Source: Lachnospiraceae bacterium (GTDB taxonomy: Bacteria; Bacillota; Clostridia; Lachnospirales; Lachnospiraceae). Taken from it: a stretch of 56,720 nt of DNA. Below the pieces are notes generated by a model that was given only the letters and a program-made list of their open reading frames with translations, made no database searches and had not been told where the DNA came from. Below are positions 23,919-32,103 of this stretch, piece by piece. Every line of letters starts with the position of its first letter. Within the stretch, counting starts at the first letter, position 1. A program made the translations under genes and the position numbers. Location of the stretch: assembly GCA_016281335.1 (NCBI GenBank), contig JAEEIK010000034.1:1-56720 (forward strand). Direction: 5' to 3'.

Positions 23919-25114
23919 AAAAGATCAATACCGTTTCAATCATAGTCTGCGCGCTTGCTTTTATACTTTCACTGATAGTGTTCTCCTTATTCAGAACGAC
24001 GGATGACGGAACAAAGGTCATAAAGGTCGGTTTCGTATACGACGGTGACGAGAGCGCGCCCTATACATATAACTTTATCAGGGCCCAGAAAGCCGTGGCA
24101 GAGGAGTATGGAGATAAGGTAAAGATAGCAGTAAAGAGCAATATTACCGATGAGTATGCCGAGGCTGCGATCAGGGATCTGGTTTCGGAAGGTTGCGACC
24201 TTATCTTCACTACCAGTTACGGTTACGGAGAAGCTGCCAAAAAACTCGCTCAGGAAAACCCCGGGGTACAGTTCTGCCAGGCGACCTGCAGCAATGCAAA
24301 TACCGAGCCTTTTTGCGATAATTACCATACCTTTATGGGTGAAATATACAGCGGCAGATACATTGCAGGACTTGCGGCAGGGCTGAAACTAAAGGAACTC
24401 ATTGATTCGGGACGTATCACGGCAGATATGGCAAAGATAGGTTATGTGGCGGCCTATCCCTATGCAGAGGTTATCTCGGGTTATACGGCCTTTCTTCTCG
24501 GCGTCAGGAAGCAGGTTCCGGAAGCAACAATGACCGTTATTTATACTAATACCTGGGGAGAGTATATACTGGAAAAGAATACGGCAGAACGGCTGATAAA
24601 AGAAGGCTGTGTTGTGATATCCCAGCATTCCGATACCATAGGCCCGGCAGTGGCCTGTGAGGAAGCAAAGGTCTCGCACCCTGTATTCCATGTCGGTTAT
24701 AATGACAGTATGCTTGATGTTGCACCTACAACATCCCTGATCAGTTCCAGGATCAACTGGACACCGTATATTACCGCCGCCGTGGGAGCGGTGCTTAAGG
24801 ATAAGAAAATCGAAAAGTGCGTTGATGCCAATGTATACGGTAATGACTGTGCTGCGGGCTTTGACAGGGACTGGGTACAGATGGTCGAATTGAATTCCTA
24901 TATAGCGGCAGAAGGTACGGAGGAACTGATAGAGAAGGCAACAGATGATTTTAACAAGGGTCGCATTACGGTATTCAAGGGTGCTTATACCGGAGTGGAT
25001 CCTTTTGACCCGAATGATACCATCGATCTGAGCAAAGGATATGTGGAGAACGAAAAGCAGTCTGCGCCTTCATTCCACTGGGTGCTTAATGACGTTATAA
25101 CCGTGGAAGAATAA
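23915..25114 (+). CDS. BMP/PnrA-family ligand-binding protein
   Basis: A 399-aa protein with an N-terminal transmembrane helix (about 7-25, no lipobox Cys) and a BMP-type binding fold. Features are VIKVGFVYDGDESAPYTYNFI, IFTTSYGYGEAAKKLA, NYHTFMGEIYSGRYIAGLAAG and GYVAAYPYAEVISGYTAF. Characterised members such as PnrA/TmpC and Med bind nucleosides or similar small molecules. The gene overlaps the HD-GYP receptor by 4 bp and no transporter genes follow, so I infer that it presents its ligand to the receptor rather than to a permease. The ligand is not readable; purine nucleosides are the default guess from the family. Confidence 0.85.
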   Translation: MKKINTVSIIVCALAFILSLIVFSLFRTTDDGTKVIKVGFVYDGDESAPYTYNFIRAQKAVAEEYGDKVKIAVKSNITDEYAEAAIRDLVSEGCDLIFTTSYGYGEAAKKLAQENPGVQFCQATCSNANTEPFCDNYHTFMGEIYSGRYIAGLAAGLKLKELIDSGRITADMAKIGYVAAYPYAEVISGYTAFLLGVRKQVPEATMTVIYTNTWGEYILEKNTAERLIKEGCVVISQHSDTIGPAVACEEAKVSHPVFHVGYNDSMLDVAPTTSLISSRINWTPYITAAVGAVLKDKKIEKCVDANVYGNDCAAGFDRDWVQMVELNSYIAAEGTEELIEKATDDFNKGRITVFKGAYTGVDPFDPNDTIDLSKGYVENEKQSAPSFHWVLNDVITVEE

Positions 25115-25123
25115 AATCAATCA

Positions 25124-25207
25124 GGGGGACGGTTCCTTGATCGGTGCCCCTCATCAGTCAGCGCGTAGCGCTGACAGCTTCTCCCCGAGGGGAGAAGCCT
25201 TTTTTTG
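25124..25207 (+). repeat. Composite repeat: GGGGACGG solo end plus double-hairpin copy B (terminator)
   Basis: GGGGGACGGTTCC-TTGATCGG (25124-25144) is a left end of the GGGGACGG family without a partner. It runs into CCTCATCAGTCAGCGC (copy B). The second hairpin GCTTCTCCCC/GGGGAGAAGC (25177-25198) followed by a T run to 25206 is a strong terminator for the receptor-BMP operon. Confidence 0.8.
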
Positions 25208-25210
25208 TTG

Positions 25211-25261
25211 TTGACATGTTTTTAATGATGTGATATTGTGTATATACAACATACACAATAT
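25211..25261 (+). promoter_or_regulatory. Promoter with palindromic operator of the ABC-CPBP-GntR operon
   Basis: TTGACA (25211-25216), a 17-bp spacer and TATTGT (25234-25239). A perfect inverted repeat, ATATTGTGTAT (25233-25243) and ATACACAATAT (25251-25261) with a 7-bp spacer, covers the -10 box and the start site. Its GTGTA/TACAC core resembles YtrA-type GntR operators. The operon's own YtrA-like regulator at 28563-28931 is the obvious candidate to bind it. Confidence 0.8.
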
Positions 25262-25290
25262 ATGCAATCCGAATCTGTGGGAGAGAAGCT

Positions 25291-26166
25291 ATGGAATATG
25301 AAAATGCTATAGAAATAAAGAATCTGACAAAGAGGTATGACGGCTTTACGCTGGATGATATCTCCTTCAATGTTCCGAAGGGAAGCATCATGGGATTCAT
25401 AGGGCAGAACGGCGCGGGCAAGACCACGACTATCAACTGCCTGCTGAACCTGATAAAAAGGGATGGGGGAGAGGTCAGGCTATGCGGCATGGATATGCCG
25501 GAAAAAGAGATAGAGATAAAGAAATATATCTCTGCCGTGTTTGACGAGATGCCTTTTAATGAGGAGCTGAATGCGGTCATATTGGATAAGATCTTAGCCG
25601 GTGTATTCAGTCAGTGGGATCATAAAGTCTTTACGGAATATCTGGACCGTCTTCAGCTGCCTTCCAAAAAGAAATTCAAGGACTTTTCAAAAGGTATGAA
25701 AATGAAGCTTCAGATCGCAGCAGCGCTTTCGCATCATGCCAGGATACTGATCATGGATGAGGCGACCACAGGTCTGGATCCGGTGGTCCGTAACGAGATA
25801 CTGGACATCTTTCTTGAGTACTTACAGGATGAGGAAAATGCCATACTGATGTCTTCGCATATCACCTCGGATCTTGAAAAAGTAGCGGACCGGGTGAGCT
25901 TTATAGATAAGGGCAAGCTGCTCCTGACCGGCGTGAAGGATGAGATACTGGATGCTCACGGCATCATGAGGGTAGGAAAGAAGGAGCTTGCGGATATCGA
26001 CCGCGAGGATTATATCAGTGCAAGGGTAACGGATTTCGGAGCGGATCTGATGGTGGCCGACAGAGCTAAAGCAGCAAGGAAATATCCCGCTGCGCTGATA
26101 GATAAGACTACGCTGGAAGAGATAATGCTCTTCTACGTTAACAGGAACAAGACCTTTGATGCATAA
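25291..26166 (+). CDS. ABC transporter ATP-binding protein
   Basis: A 291-aa ATPase of the drug/bacteriocin exporter type (YtrB/BcrA-like). Walker A is GFIGQNGAGKTTT, the Q loop lies near VFDEMPF, the signature is the variant FSKGMKMKL in place of LSGGQ, Walker B is ILIMDEATTGLD, and the switch His is in LMSSHI. The SKGM-type signature is usual in YtrB-like proteins. It is the first gene behind the palindromic operator and is followed by two membrane proteins. It powers an ABC-2-type exporter or a membrane-stress complex. The substrate is unknown; peptide antibiotics are plausible from the family. Confidence 0.9.
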   Translation: MEYENAIEIKNLTKRYDGFTLDDISFNVPKGSIMGFIGQNGAGKTTTINCLLNLIKRDGGEVRLCGMDMPEKEIEIKKYISAVFDEMPFNEELNAVILDKILAGVFSQWDHKVFTEYLDRLQLPSKKKFKDFSKGMKMKLQIAAALSHHARILIMDEATTGLDPVVRNEILDIFLEYLQDEENAILMSSHITSDLEKVADRVSFIDKGKLLLTGVKDEILDAHGIMRVGKKELADIDREDYISARVTDFGADLMVADRAKAARKYPAALIDKTTLEEIMLFYVNRNKTFDA

Positions 26167-26181
26167 GAGGGAGAACGGGTT

Positions 26182-26925
26182 ATGACGTTGAAGAAACTGA
26201 TATACAGGGAACTGTATCTTTCGAAAAAAAACATACTGATATGCCTGGGGATAGGGATCATGTGTTTTCTGTTTGCTGTGCTGTTGCTGCTTTCCTGCAG
26301 GTTCGGTAATTTTGCAAAGTATAATGAGCCGGATAAGATCCGGGAAATCATGAATTCCGTATCCGCATATCTGCCGATAATGCTCTACAGTATATTTATG
26401 GTTGAAGGTGTTGATGCGATCCCGAACCAGATCTTCACTGACCGTCTCTGCGGCTGGCATAAGTTTATAAGGAGCAGCGAGGTGAAGGCGAAGGATTATG
26501 TGGGTGCGAAATATGCGGCGATACTGATCCTGTTTGCCGGGGCCACGCTGTTAATGTTCATAGTCTGTCCGGTATTCTTTCTTTTGAGCGGGACTAAGGA
26601 GATAAACCTGACAGGGCTTATAGCGGTACTGGACTTTGTATTGTTTTTTACGGATTTTAACCTGCCCCTGTTCATGTGGGCCAAGACCCGTGAAAAAGCA
26701 ATGTTCTGGAGTACCGTACCCATATGGGCTTTTGCTTTCATAGCCCCTACGGCAGCAATGCTGAATGCTGAGAAGTTTAACGATGCTGACATCATCGAAG
26801 TATTGATCGAGAAGTATTCAAACGGCAATTTCATGCTGGCGGGGTGTATATTATTCGGAATACTGGCTGTACTGCTGTATGTAAGCTACAGGCTTTCCGT
26901 GCACTTTGTGGAGGTGGAAGGATGA
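26182..26925 (+). CDS. ABC-2-type permease subunit 1
   Basis: A 247-aa membrane protein with six likely helices, starting KKLIYRELYLSKKNILICLG. The cytoplasmic amphipathic start and the KAKDYVGAKYAAILILFAG loop are typical of ABC-2 permeases in YtrA-regulated operons. AGGGAG precedes the ATG. Its stop overlaps the next permease start by 4 bp. No catalytic motif is present. It presumably forms a heterodimer with the 26922-27692 protein. Confidence 0.8.
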   Translation: MTLKKLIYRELYLSKKNILICLGIGIMCFLFAVLLLLSCRFGNFAKYNEPDKIREIMNSVSAYLPIMLYSIFMVEGVDAIPNQIFTDRLCGWHKFIRSSEVKAKDYVGAKYAAILILFAGATLLMFIVCPVFFLLSGTKEINLTGLIAVLDFVLFFTDFNLPLFMWAKTREKAMFWSTVPIWAFAFIAPTAAMLNAEKFNDADIIEVLIEKYSNGNFMLAGCILFGILAVLLYVSYRLSVHFVEVEG

Positions 26926-27692
26926 GCGGTTTTATACTGAAGGATCTGTATATCATGCGAAAACGCATTATAATGAATATAGGTTATTTGCTGGGGATGA
27001 TGATCCTGACGGATATCATAGCCGGTACTTTAAAGAATATGGCGCCTATAGAAGACAGAAATGTGATCGCGGCGGGAGTGGCGATAATGATGTCGGTGCT
27101 CGTTTTTATGGTACTCTATTCACTTGAATGCGATTTGTTGTTTACGGATGAGCGCAGAAAGTGGAATGCTTATTCCGCAGCCAGTGAGGGAGGAGTTAGG
27201 GCTGTGGTAGGTGCAAAATACACACTCTGCTTTATCATTTCATTCCTGGGGTATCTGATCTGCAGATTTAATGATATTGTCCTGTCACTGATCTTTGGAC
27301 GGACGGTGCAGCTTTCCATGTTCTATCTGGGGCTTGTATTTTCGATAACCATGCTGATGGCTGTTCAGTTATCCTTCGGCTTACGTTTCGGTGCAAAATA
27401 CGGAACGAACTTAAGGATCGCTTTGTTTATCGGGATATTTGTCCTGGGCTCAATATACGCAATGTTCGGAGACGTTGACTGGCTGATGGGAGAAGGCGGC
27501 GTAAGAGATAATATGCGCTATCTGCTGGAACACCTGGATGATGCGGGAGTAAAGGATTATATCGCAAAGCTCAGCGGAGGAGCCGCGGCGGTACTCAGTC
27601 TGATCCCCCACGCGATAGTGGGAATGTACTGGCTTTCCTTTCGCTCATCCTGCAGGGCATATACAAAGGGGGCTGAGAATTATGACAAGTAA
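26922..27692 (+). CDS. ABC-2-type permease subunit 2
   Basis: A 256-aa membrane protein (six likely helices) starting MSGFILKDLYIMRKR, an opening typical of ABC-2 permeases. ATG 26922 lies behind GGAGG and overlaps the previous stop as ATGA; the frame is open further upstream, but this start gives the usual N-terminus. LLFTDERRKWNAYSAAS and VGAKYTLCFIISF resemble the partner subunit's loop. It overlaps the CPBP protease gene by 11 bp. Confidence 0.8.
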   Translation: MSGFILKDLYIMRKRIIMNIGYLLGMMILTDIIAGTLKNMAPIEDRNVIAAGVAIMMSVLVFMVLYSLECDLLFTDERRKWNAYSAASEGGVRAVVGAKYTLCFIISFLGYLICRFNDIVLSLIFGRTVQLSMFYLGLVFSITMLMAVQLSFGLRFGAKYGTNLRIALFIGIFVLGSIYAMFGDVDWLMGEGGVRDNMRYLLEHLDDAGVKDYIAKLSGGAAAVLSLIPHAIVGMYWLSFRSSCRAYTKGAENYDK

Positions 27693-28572
27693 GAAAAAGG
27701 ATCTTCTCAGTATAGCGGTATATATATTTATCTGTTTTACGCTTATGTTCGTGTTCGGACCGCTTATATATACTGCGGAAGAGGGGGCGGATTTCGGTGC
27801 TTATCAGATCGTATATCTTATGGCAGCCTTCAGTCCCTGCATTGCCTGCCTGCTAACAAGACTTTTGTTCCGTGAAGGATTTAAGGGGCTGCTGTATCCA
27901 AAGTTTAGCGGGAATTTTAAAGCGTACTTTTTAGCTGTTATAATACCGCTGGTATTCGGTATCTTAAACTGCGTGCTCATTACCGTAAGTACAGGAGCGG
28001 GATTTACGTTTAAACTTGAAGGAGGCATTTTCACGGCACTGGGAAACAATATGCTGATGAGCGTATACGCGTATTATGCAATGATCGTTATCATCGGTGA
28101 AGAGCTGGGCTGGAGAGCCTTCCTTTACGATAAGCTGGAAAAATGCTTCGGGCTGAACGGTTCCGTGGTGATCGGAGGTATCATCTGGGGACTGTGGCAC
28201 ATACCGCCTATAGTGCATATGGGACTGAACTTCGGTAAGGACTATCCGGGATTTCCTTATGTCGGAATTGCGCTGATGTGCGTGATGTGTATAGGCTTCG
28301 GTGCATTCCTGCAGCTTATCCGGAAGATGAGCGGCTCGGTCATAGCCCCGATAATTGCGCACGGGCTGATCGATTCCGTAAGCAATTCACTGGCCACCAT
28401 GTTCCTTTCGGAAGAGATGATCATGGATATGGCCGGCGGGAAGAAGTTCATCGTCGGTATCTGCATTACTGTATTGGCAGTGATAATCGGGATACCCTGC
28501 TGGGTAATATTGAATAAGAAATATAAAAAGGGACTTTCGGCTAACACAGGAGCGGAAAACATATGGATATAA
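27682..28572 (+). CDS. CPBP-family intramembrane metalloprotease
   Basis: A 296-aa polytopic protein of the CAAX-protease / bacteriocin-processing (Abi, CPBP) family. All three motifs are visible: EELGWRAFLYD (EExxxR), GGIIWGLWHIPP (motif 2 His) and APIIAHGLIDS (motif 3 His). Relatives process prenylated proteins in eukaryotes and act in bacteriocin self-immunity or maturation in Firmicutes. Its place inside an ABC-2 exporter operon, overlapping the permease by 11 bp and the GntR gene by 10 bp, supports a role in peptide export, processing or immunity. No small precursor peptide gene was found nearby. Confidence 0.88.
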   Translation: MTSKKKDLLSIAVYIFICFTLMFVFGPLIYTAEEGADFGAYQIVYLMAAFSPCIACLLTRLLFREGFKGLLYPKFSGNFKAYFLAVIIPLVFGILNCVLITVSTGAGFTFKLEGGIFTALGNNMLMSVYAYYAMIVIIGEELGWRAFLYDKLEKCFGLNGSVVIGGIIWGLWHIPPIVHMGLNFGKDYPGFPYVGIALMCVMCIGFGAFLQLIRKMSGSVIAPIIAHGLIDSVSNSLATMFLSEEMIMDMAGGKKFIVGICITVLAVIIGIPCWVILNKKYKKGLSANTGAENIWI

Positions 28573-28931
28573 TAATCTCAAATTCATCGAACGATCCGAT
28601 CTACTTACAGATCGTAAAGCAGATCAAGGCAATGATAATGAGCGGGGAACTGAAAGCAGGAGACCCGCTCCCTTCCATGCGTAATATGGCTCTGCAGCTT
28701 CGTCTCAGTCTGATCACCACCAAGCGGGCTTACGAGGAACTGGAGCGGGACGGCTTTATCGAGACCTATACAGGTAAGGGCAGCTTTGTCAAAGCACAGA
28801 ATCAGGAATTCATGAGGGAAGAAAACCTACGGCAGATAGAGGAGCTTATGTCGCAGGCCGTGGACAAGGCAAAGCTGGCAAATATAGATGCAGAGGAGCT
28901 TAAGAGCATAGTGGACATGCTGTATCAATAG
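28563..28931 (+). CDS. YtrA-like GntR-family repressor
   Basis: A 122-aa regulator: an N-terminal winged helix-turn-helix (NDPIYLQIVKQIKAMIMSGEL, DPLPSMRNMALQLRLS, TTKRAYEELERDGFIETYTG, KGSFV) and only a short C-terminal helix pair for dimerisation, with no ligand-binding domain. This short form is the YtrA subfamily, whose members usually repress the ABC transporter operon that encodes them. It is the last gene of the operon, and the palindrome at 25233-25261 is the predicted site. AGGAG lies 9 nt before the ATG. Confidence 0.9.
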   Translation: MDIIISNSSNDPIYLQIVKQIKAMIMSGELKAGDPLPSMRNMALQLRLSLITTKRAYEELERDGFIETYTGKGSFVKAQNQEFMREENLRQIEELMSQAVDKAKLANIDAEELKSIVDMLYQ

Positions 28932-28963
28932 TCTTATCCGTGTTTTGATAGAAAGCGTAAAGA

Positions 28964-28998
28964 ACAGTCTTGCAATTATGTAAGGCTGTTTTGTTTTT
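28964..28998 (+). terminator. Terminator of the ABC-CPBP-GntR operon
   Basis: ACAGTCTT (28964-28971) pairs with AAGGCTGT (28982-28989), one G-T pair, 10-nt loop, followed by TTTGTTTTT. Confidence 0.8.
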
Positions 28999-29017
28999 AT
29001 GAAAACTAAGGTAAAAT
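28991..29017 (+). promoter_or_regulatory. Weak candidate promoter of the kinase-regulator-NUDIX operon
   Basis: TAAAAT (29012-29017) with a poor TTGTTT (28991-28996) at a short 15-bp spacing. It overlaps the T run of the preceding terminator. Confidence 0.35.
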
Positions 29018-29055
29018 AGAAGCGGATTAAATAATTTCGAAAGGGGTTTCGGATT

Positions 29056-30975
29056 TTGAAGAAGTATCTGCTCCCGGCATTTGTAATGCTCCTTCTGGCA
29101 GCGTTCTTTATCTTCTGCAGAGGACGATTCAGGACGGATATTCCTGTCATAGGACATGAGGATGGATTTGCGGATCTGAGGGGATACGATCTGAATAATG
29201 AAGTATACCATCTGGTGAACAACTGGGACTGTTTTCCGGGAGTTCTTTATATGCCTTCGGATTTTGCGGATGAGGACAGCGCGCCTGTTCCCGATAATGA
29301 GAGCCCCCGTAATGAAAATCTCGGGACATACAGGATGCGGCTTGTGACCAAACCGAATCAGTGGCTGTCTGTATGCGGGTTCTCCGTGGATTTCGGCACC
29401 CGTGTCTTTGTAAACGGACAGGAGGTACTCAATGTCGGCTATGTATCGGACGATCCGGAAAAGGCGATCCCCAAGAGCCGCTACATGATCATTCCCATGT
29501 ATTCGGGAGAGAGCGGAGAGATAGAACTTATATATCAGTACTCCAATTATGTCCATAATGAAGGAGGATTCATACAGACCACATATATCGGCACACCCGA
29601 GAATATCGATGAATACCGCCGCGGTATAGCCGCCTGGTCTCTTAGCATCGGAGGAGGTCTGGTATTTCTTATGTTCTGGTTCATGCTGTCGGGAACCATA
29701 CAGAAGAGCCGTGAATACCTGGCACTGGCGCTGTGCTGTCTTGTCATAGCCGTCAGAAACCAGTATTTTTTCGCTGAGTATTTACTGGATCCGGGCTACA
29801 GTTTTTATTGGGAATACAGGGCAGTGGTGCTGGGGGTGTCTCTGATACCTGCCTCCGCCATGTACCTGCTTTATGCCTTCTTTCCTAAAGCCATAGGAAA
29901 AAAGACTGCATATGTATTTACCGGCATGTTCGCGATATTGACCTGTCTGCACTGGATACTTGATACCAGGGCATTGGTAGCACTGTGTCACATATCATAT
30001 TACAGCTGCATTCCATTTCTTTTTTGGAGTATTTTCTGTATGTGCAGATATTTTATAAAAGAGCATAAAGCCGACAGAACGGACATGATAACCTTGGGAG
30101 CGGTAGGCATCTTCATAGTAATGCTTATCATAGAGGGAGCATCCAGCGGCAGCAATCAGATGGTCAATCATTTCGGCATCATGCCGATGGCGATGGTGAT
30201 ATGCCTGATGCTGCTGGCCGTTGTCATCAACGGCAGGATAGCAAAGAAAATGCTGGCTCTGGAGCAGGAAAGAGAGAAGGCAAGGCTGCTGGAGAAGGTT
30301 AATGATATGAACAGGGATTTCCTGCGGATGGTAGCTCATGAACTGAAAACACCGCTTGCCGTGATCTCGGGATATGCACAGCTCTCGGAACTTCAGTTGG
30401 GAAAGCAGGGGGAGCCGGAAAAAGTGGCAGCCCGCTTAAGCACCATACGGGAGGAAGCGGAGAGACTGGCAGACATCGTAAACAGACTGATGGATTATAC
30501 CTATAACAAAGACCGGGATGCCGAAATGAGTGCGCTGGATGTCGAAGAACTCTTAAACAGCGCGGTGGCGGTCATGACACCTGTATGCCTGAAGAACGGG
30601 AACAAGTTGGAGGTGGAGAACAACTGCAGCAGGATGATACACGGAAATCATGAGCTCTTGCTGCAGGTGCTTATCAATCTGATAGCGAATGCCAGCCGTC
30701 ATACCAGGAACGGAACTATCAGGATCGAAACAGCAGAAGAGGAGCTGGATGAAGTGTTTCTGGTATCCGATACGGGGAGCGGGATACCGGAAGACGTGAT
30801 CCCTCATATTTTTGAAAAAGGCTATACAACGGGAGAGGGAAACGGACTGGGCCTGGCGATATGTCTGGAAACCGTGGAATTGCACGGAGGCACGTTGGAA
30901 CTGGTTTCTACCGGCCCTGACGGAACGACATTTGCTTTTACGGTACCGTCGGAAGGAGAAAAGCATGGGGTATAA
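29056..30975 (+). CDS. 7TM-DISM-type sensor histidine kinase
   Basis: A 639-aa kinase. A signal/anchor helix (1-20) is followed by an extracellular beta-sandwich of about 150 residues (LGTYRMRLVTK, GTRVFVNGQEVLNVG), as in 7TMR-DISMED domains. About seven helices follow (about 195-405), then HisKA with His428 in RMVAHELKTPLAVI, and HATPase_c with NLIANASRH, VSDTGSGIPEDV, HIFEKGYTT and GNGLGLAI. The start is a TTG at 29056 with AAGGGG about 11 nt before it; it directly precedes KK and the hydrophobic helix. Met11 is the alternative. The DISM fold is often linked to carbohydrate or small-molecule sensing. It overlaps its response regulator gene by 11 bp. Confidence 0.85.
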   Translation: MKKYLLPAFVMLLLAAFFIFCRGRFRTDIPVIGHEDGFADLRGYDLNNEVYHLVNNWDCFPGVLYMPSDFADEDSAPVPDNESPRNENLGTYRMRLVTKPNQWLSVCGFSVDFGTRVFVNGQEVLNVGYVSDDPEKAIPKSRYMIIPMYSGESGEIELIYQYSNYVHNEGGFIQTTYIGTPENIDEYRRGIAAWSLSIGGGLVFLMFWFMLSGTIQKSREYLALALCCLVIAVRNQYFFAEYLLDPGYSFYWEYRAVVLGVSLIPASAMYLLYAFFPKAIGKKTAYVFTGMFAILTCLHWILDTRALVALCHISYYSCIPFLFWSIFCMCRYFIKEHKADRTDMITLGAVGIFIVMLIIEGASSGSNQMVNHFGIMPMAMVICLMLLAVVINGRIAKKMLALEQEREKARLLEKVNDMNRDFLRMVAHELKTPLAVISGYAQLSELQLGKQGEPEKVAARLSTIREEAERLADIVNRLMDYTYNKDRDAEMSALDVEELLNSAVAVMTPVCLKNGNKLEVENNCSRMIHGNHELLLQVLINLIANASRHTRNGTIRIETAEEELDEVFLVSDTGSGIPEDVIPHIFEKGYTTGEGNGLGLAICLETVELHGGTLELVSTGPDGTTFAFTVPSEGEKHGV

Positions 30976-31636
30976 GATATTGCTGGTGGAGGATAATCCC
31001 CACATCATGGAGATCAATACCGAGGCGCTTGAGATGGAAGATTATGAAGTGCTTCAGGCAACGGACGGGAAGAGCTGCATGGATGTACTTGATTCCTGCG
31101 AGGTGGATATGGCTGTTCTGGATATCATGCTTCCGGATACTGACGGCCTTAAGCTGTGCCAGCAGATAAAAGCTAAGGCAGATATTCCGATACTCTTTTT
31201 ATCGGCGCTTTCGGAAAACGAGCAGATCGTGGAGGGGCTCAGATCCGGAGGGGATGATTACCTTACCAAGCCTTATGATATAGCTGTGCTGCTTGCACGG
31301 GTGGAAGCAAGGCTGCGGGCTTCGCAGCACAGAAAGCGTTTCGTCAGTTTCAAGGGTCTTAAGCTGGATACTCTGGCAATGACCGGATATTATGCCGAAA
31401 AAGATCTGCTGCTGACTCAGAAGGAATTCCTGCTTTTACGAATGCTCTCGGAAAACATAACCGGCTTCACCGATCCGGACGAATTATACAGTAATATATG
31501 GGGCGGACAGGCCGGTAGCGATCATAATGCCATTTATACAACTGTCTCACGGCTTAATAAGAAACTGGACGGCGTGGGCGCGGAGGTTCGGGTGTCTTAC
31601 AGACGCGGAGACGGATATGCACTGGAGGAAATATGA
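30965..31636 (+). CDS. OmpR-family response regulator
   Basis: A 223-aa regulator: receiver domain with ILLVEDNP, phospho-acceptor Asp53 in AVLDIMLPDTDG, LFLSALS and YLTKPYD; then a winged-helix effector domain (LLTQKEFLLLRMLSEN, IYTTVSRLNKKLD, YRRGDGYAL). The frame is open to 30812, inside the kinase gene, but ATG 30965 is preceded by GGAGA and gives the normal N-terminus. It overlaps the kinase stop by 11 bp and the NUDIX start by 4 bp, so all three genes are coupled. Its targets are unknown. Confidence 0.92.
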   Translation: MGYKILLVEDNPHIMEINTEALEMEDYEVLQATDGKSCMDVLDSCEVDMAVLDIMLPDTDGLKLCQQIKAKADIPILFLSALSENEQIVEGLRSGGDDYLTKPYDIAVLLARVEARLRASQHRKRFVSFKGLKLDTLAMTGYYAEKDLLLTQKEFLLLRMLSENITGFTDPDELYSNIWGGQAGSDHNAIYTTVSRLNKKLDGVGAEVRVSYRRGDGYALEEI

Positions 31637-32103
31637 TAGTTTCAACGCTTTGTTATCTTGAGAAAGACGGACAGTATCTGATGCTGCTTCGGAACAAAAA
31701 GAAAAATGATGTAAATGAGGGAAAGTGGATCGCACCCGGCGGGAAAGCTGAGCCGGGAGAAAGCCCCGAAGAATGTGTATTAAGGGAAGTATGTGAGGAG
31801 ACCGGATTAACGGTCGGCAGGCTTAATATTCGAGGGATACTTACCTTTTCTTCGGAAGGCTGGGAGGATGAATATATTTTTGTGTTCACGGCCACGGAGT
31901 TTTCGGGAGAGATCATTGAATGCAACGAAGGGGAGCTTAAGTGGATAGATAAAAAAGATATCCTGTCCCTCAATCTGTGGGAAGGGGACAGGATATTCCT
32001 GAAAATGCTTATCGAAGATGCGCCTTTTTTCTCACTCAAGCTTTCTTATAAAGGGGATGAACTTATAGAGAAGAAACTGAGTACTTACAGTTTAACGCTG
32101 TAA
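31633..32103 (+). CDS. NUDIX hydrolase (MutT-like)
   Basis: A 156-aa NUDIX protein with a complete box: GGKAEPGESPEECVLREV followed by CEETGL (G-x5-E-x7-REV-x-EE-x-GL). The pattern WIAPGGKAEPGE and the C-terminal WEGDRIF resemble 8-oxo-dGTP diphosphatases of the MutT/MTH1 type, which cleanse oxidised nucleotides, but substrates in this superfamily cannot be assigned from the box alone. It overlaps the response regulator by 4 bp. Its 3' end overlaps the convergent GH26 gene by 19 bp. Confidence 0.87.
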   Translation: MIVSTLCYLEKDGQYLMLLRNKKKNDVNEGKWIAPGGKAEPGESPEECVLREVCEETGLTVGRLNIRGILTFSSEGWEDEYIFVFTATEFSGEIIECNEGELKWIDKKDILSLNLWEGDRIFLKMLIEDAPFFSLKLSYKGDELIEKKLSTYSLTL

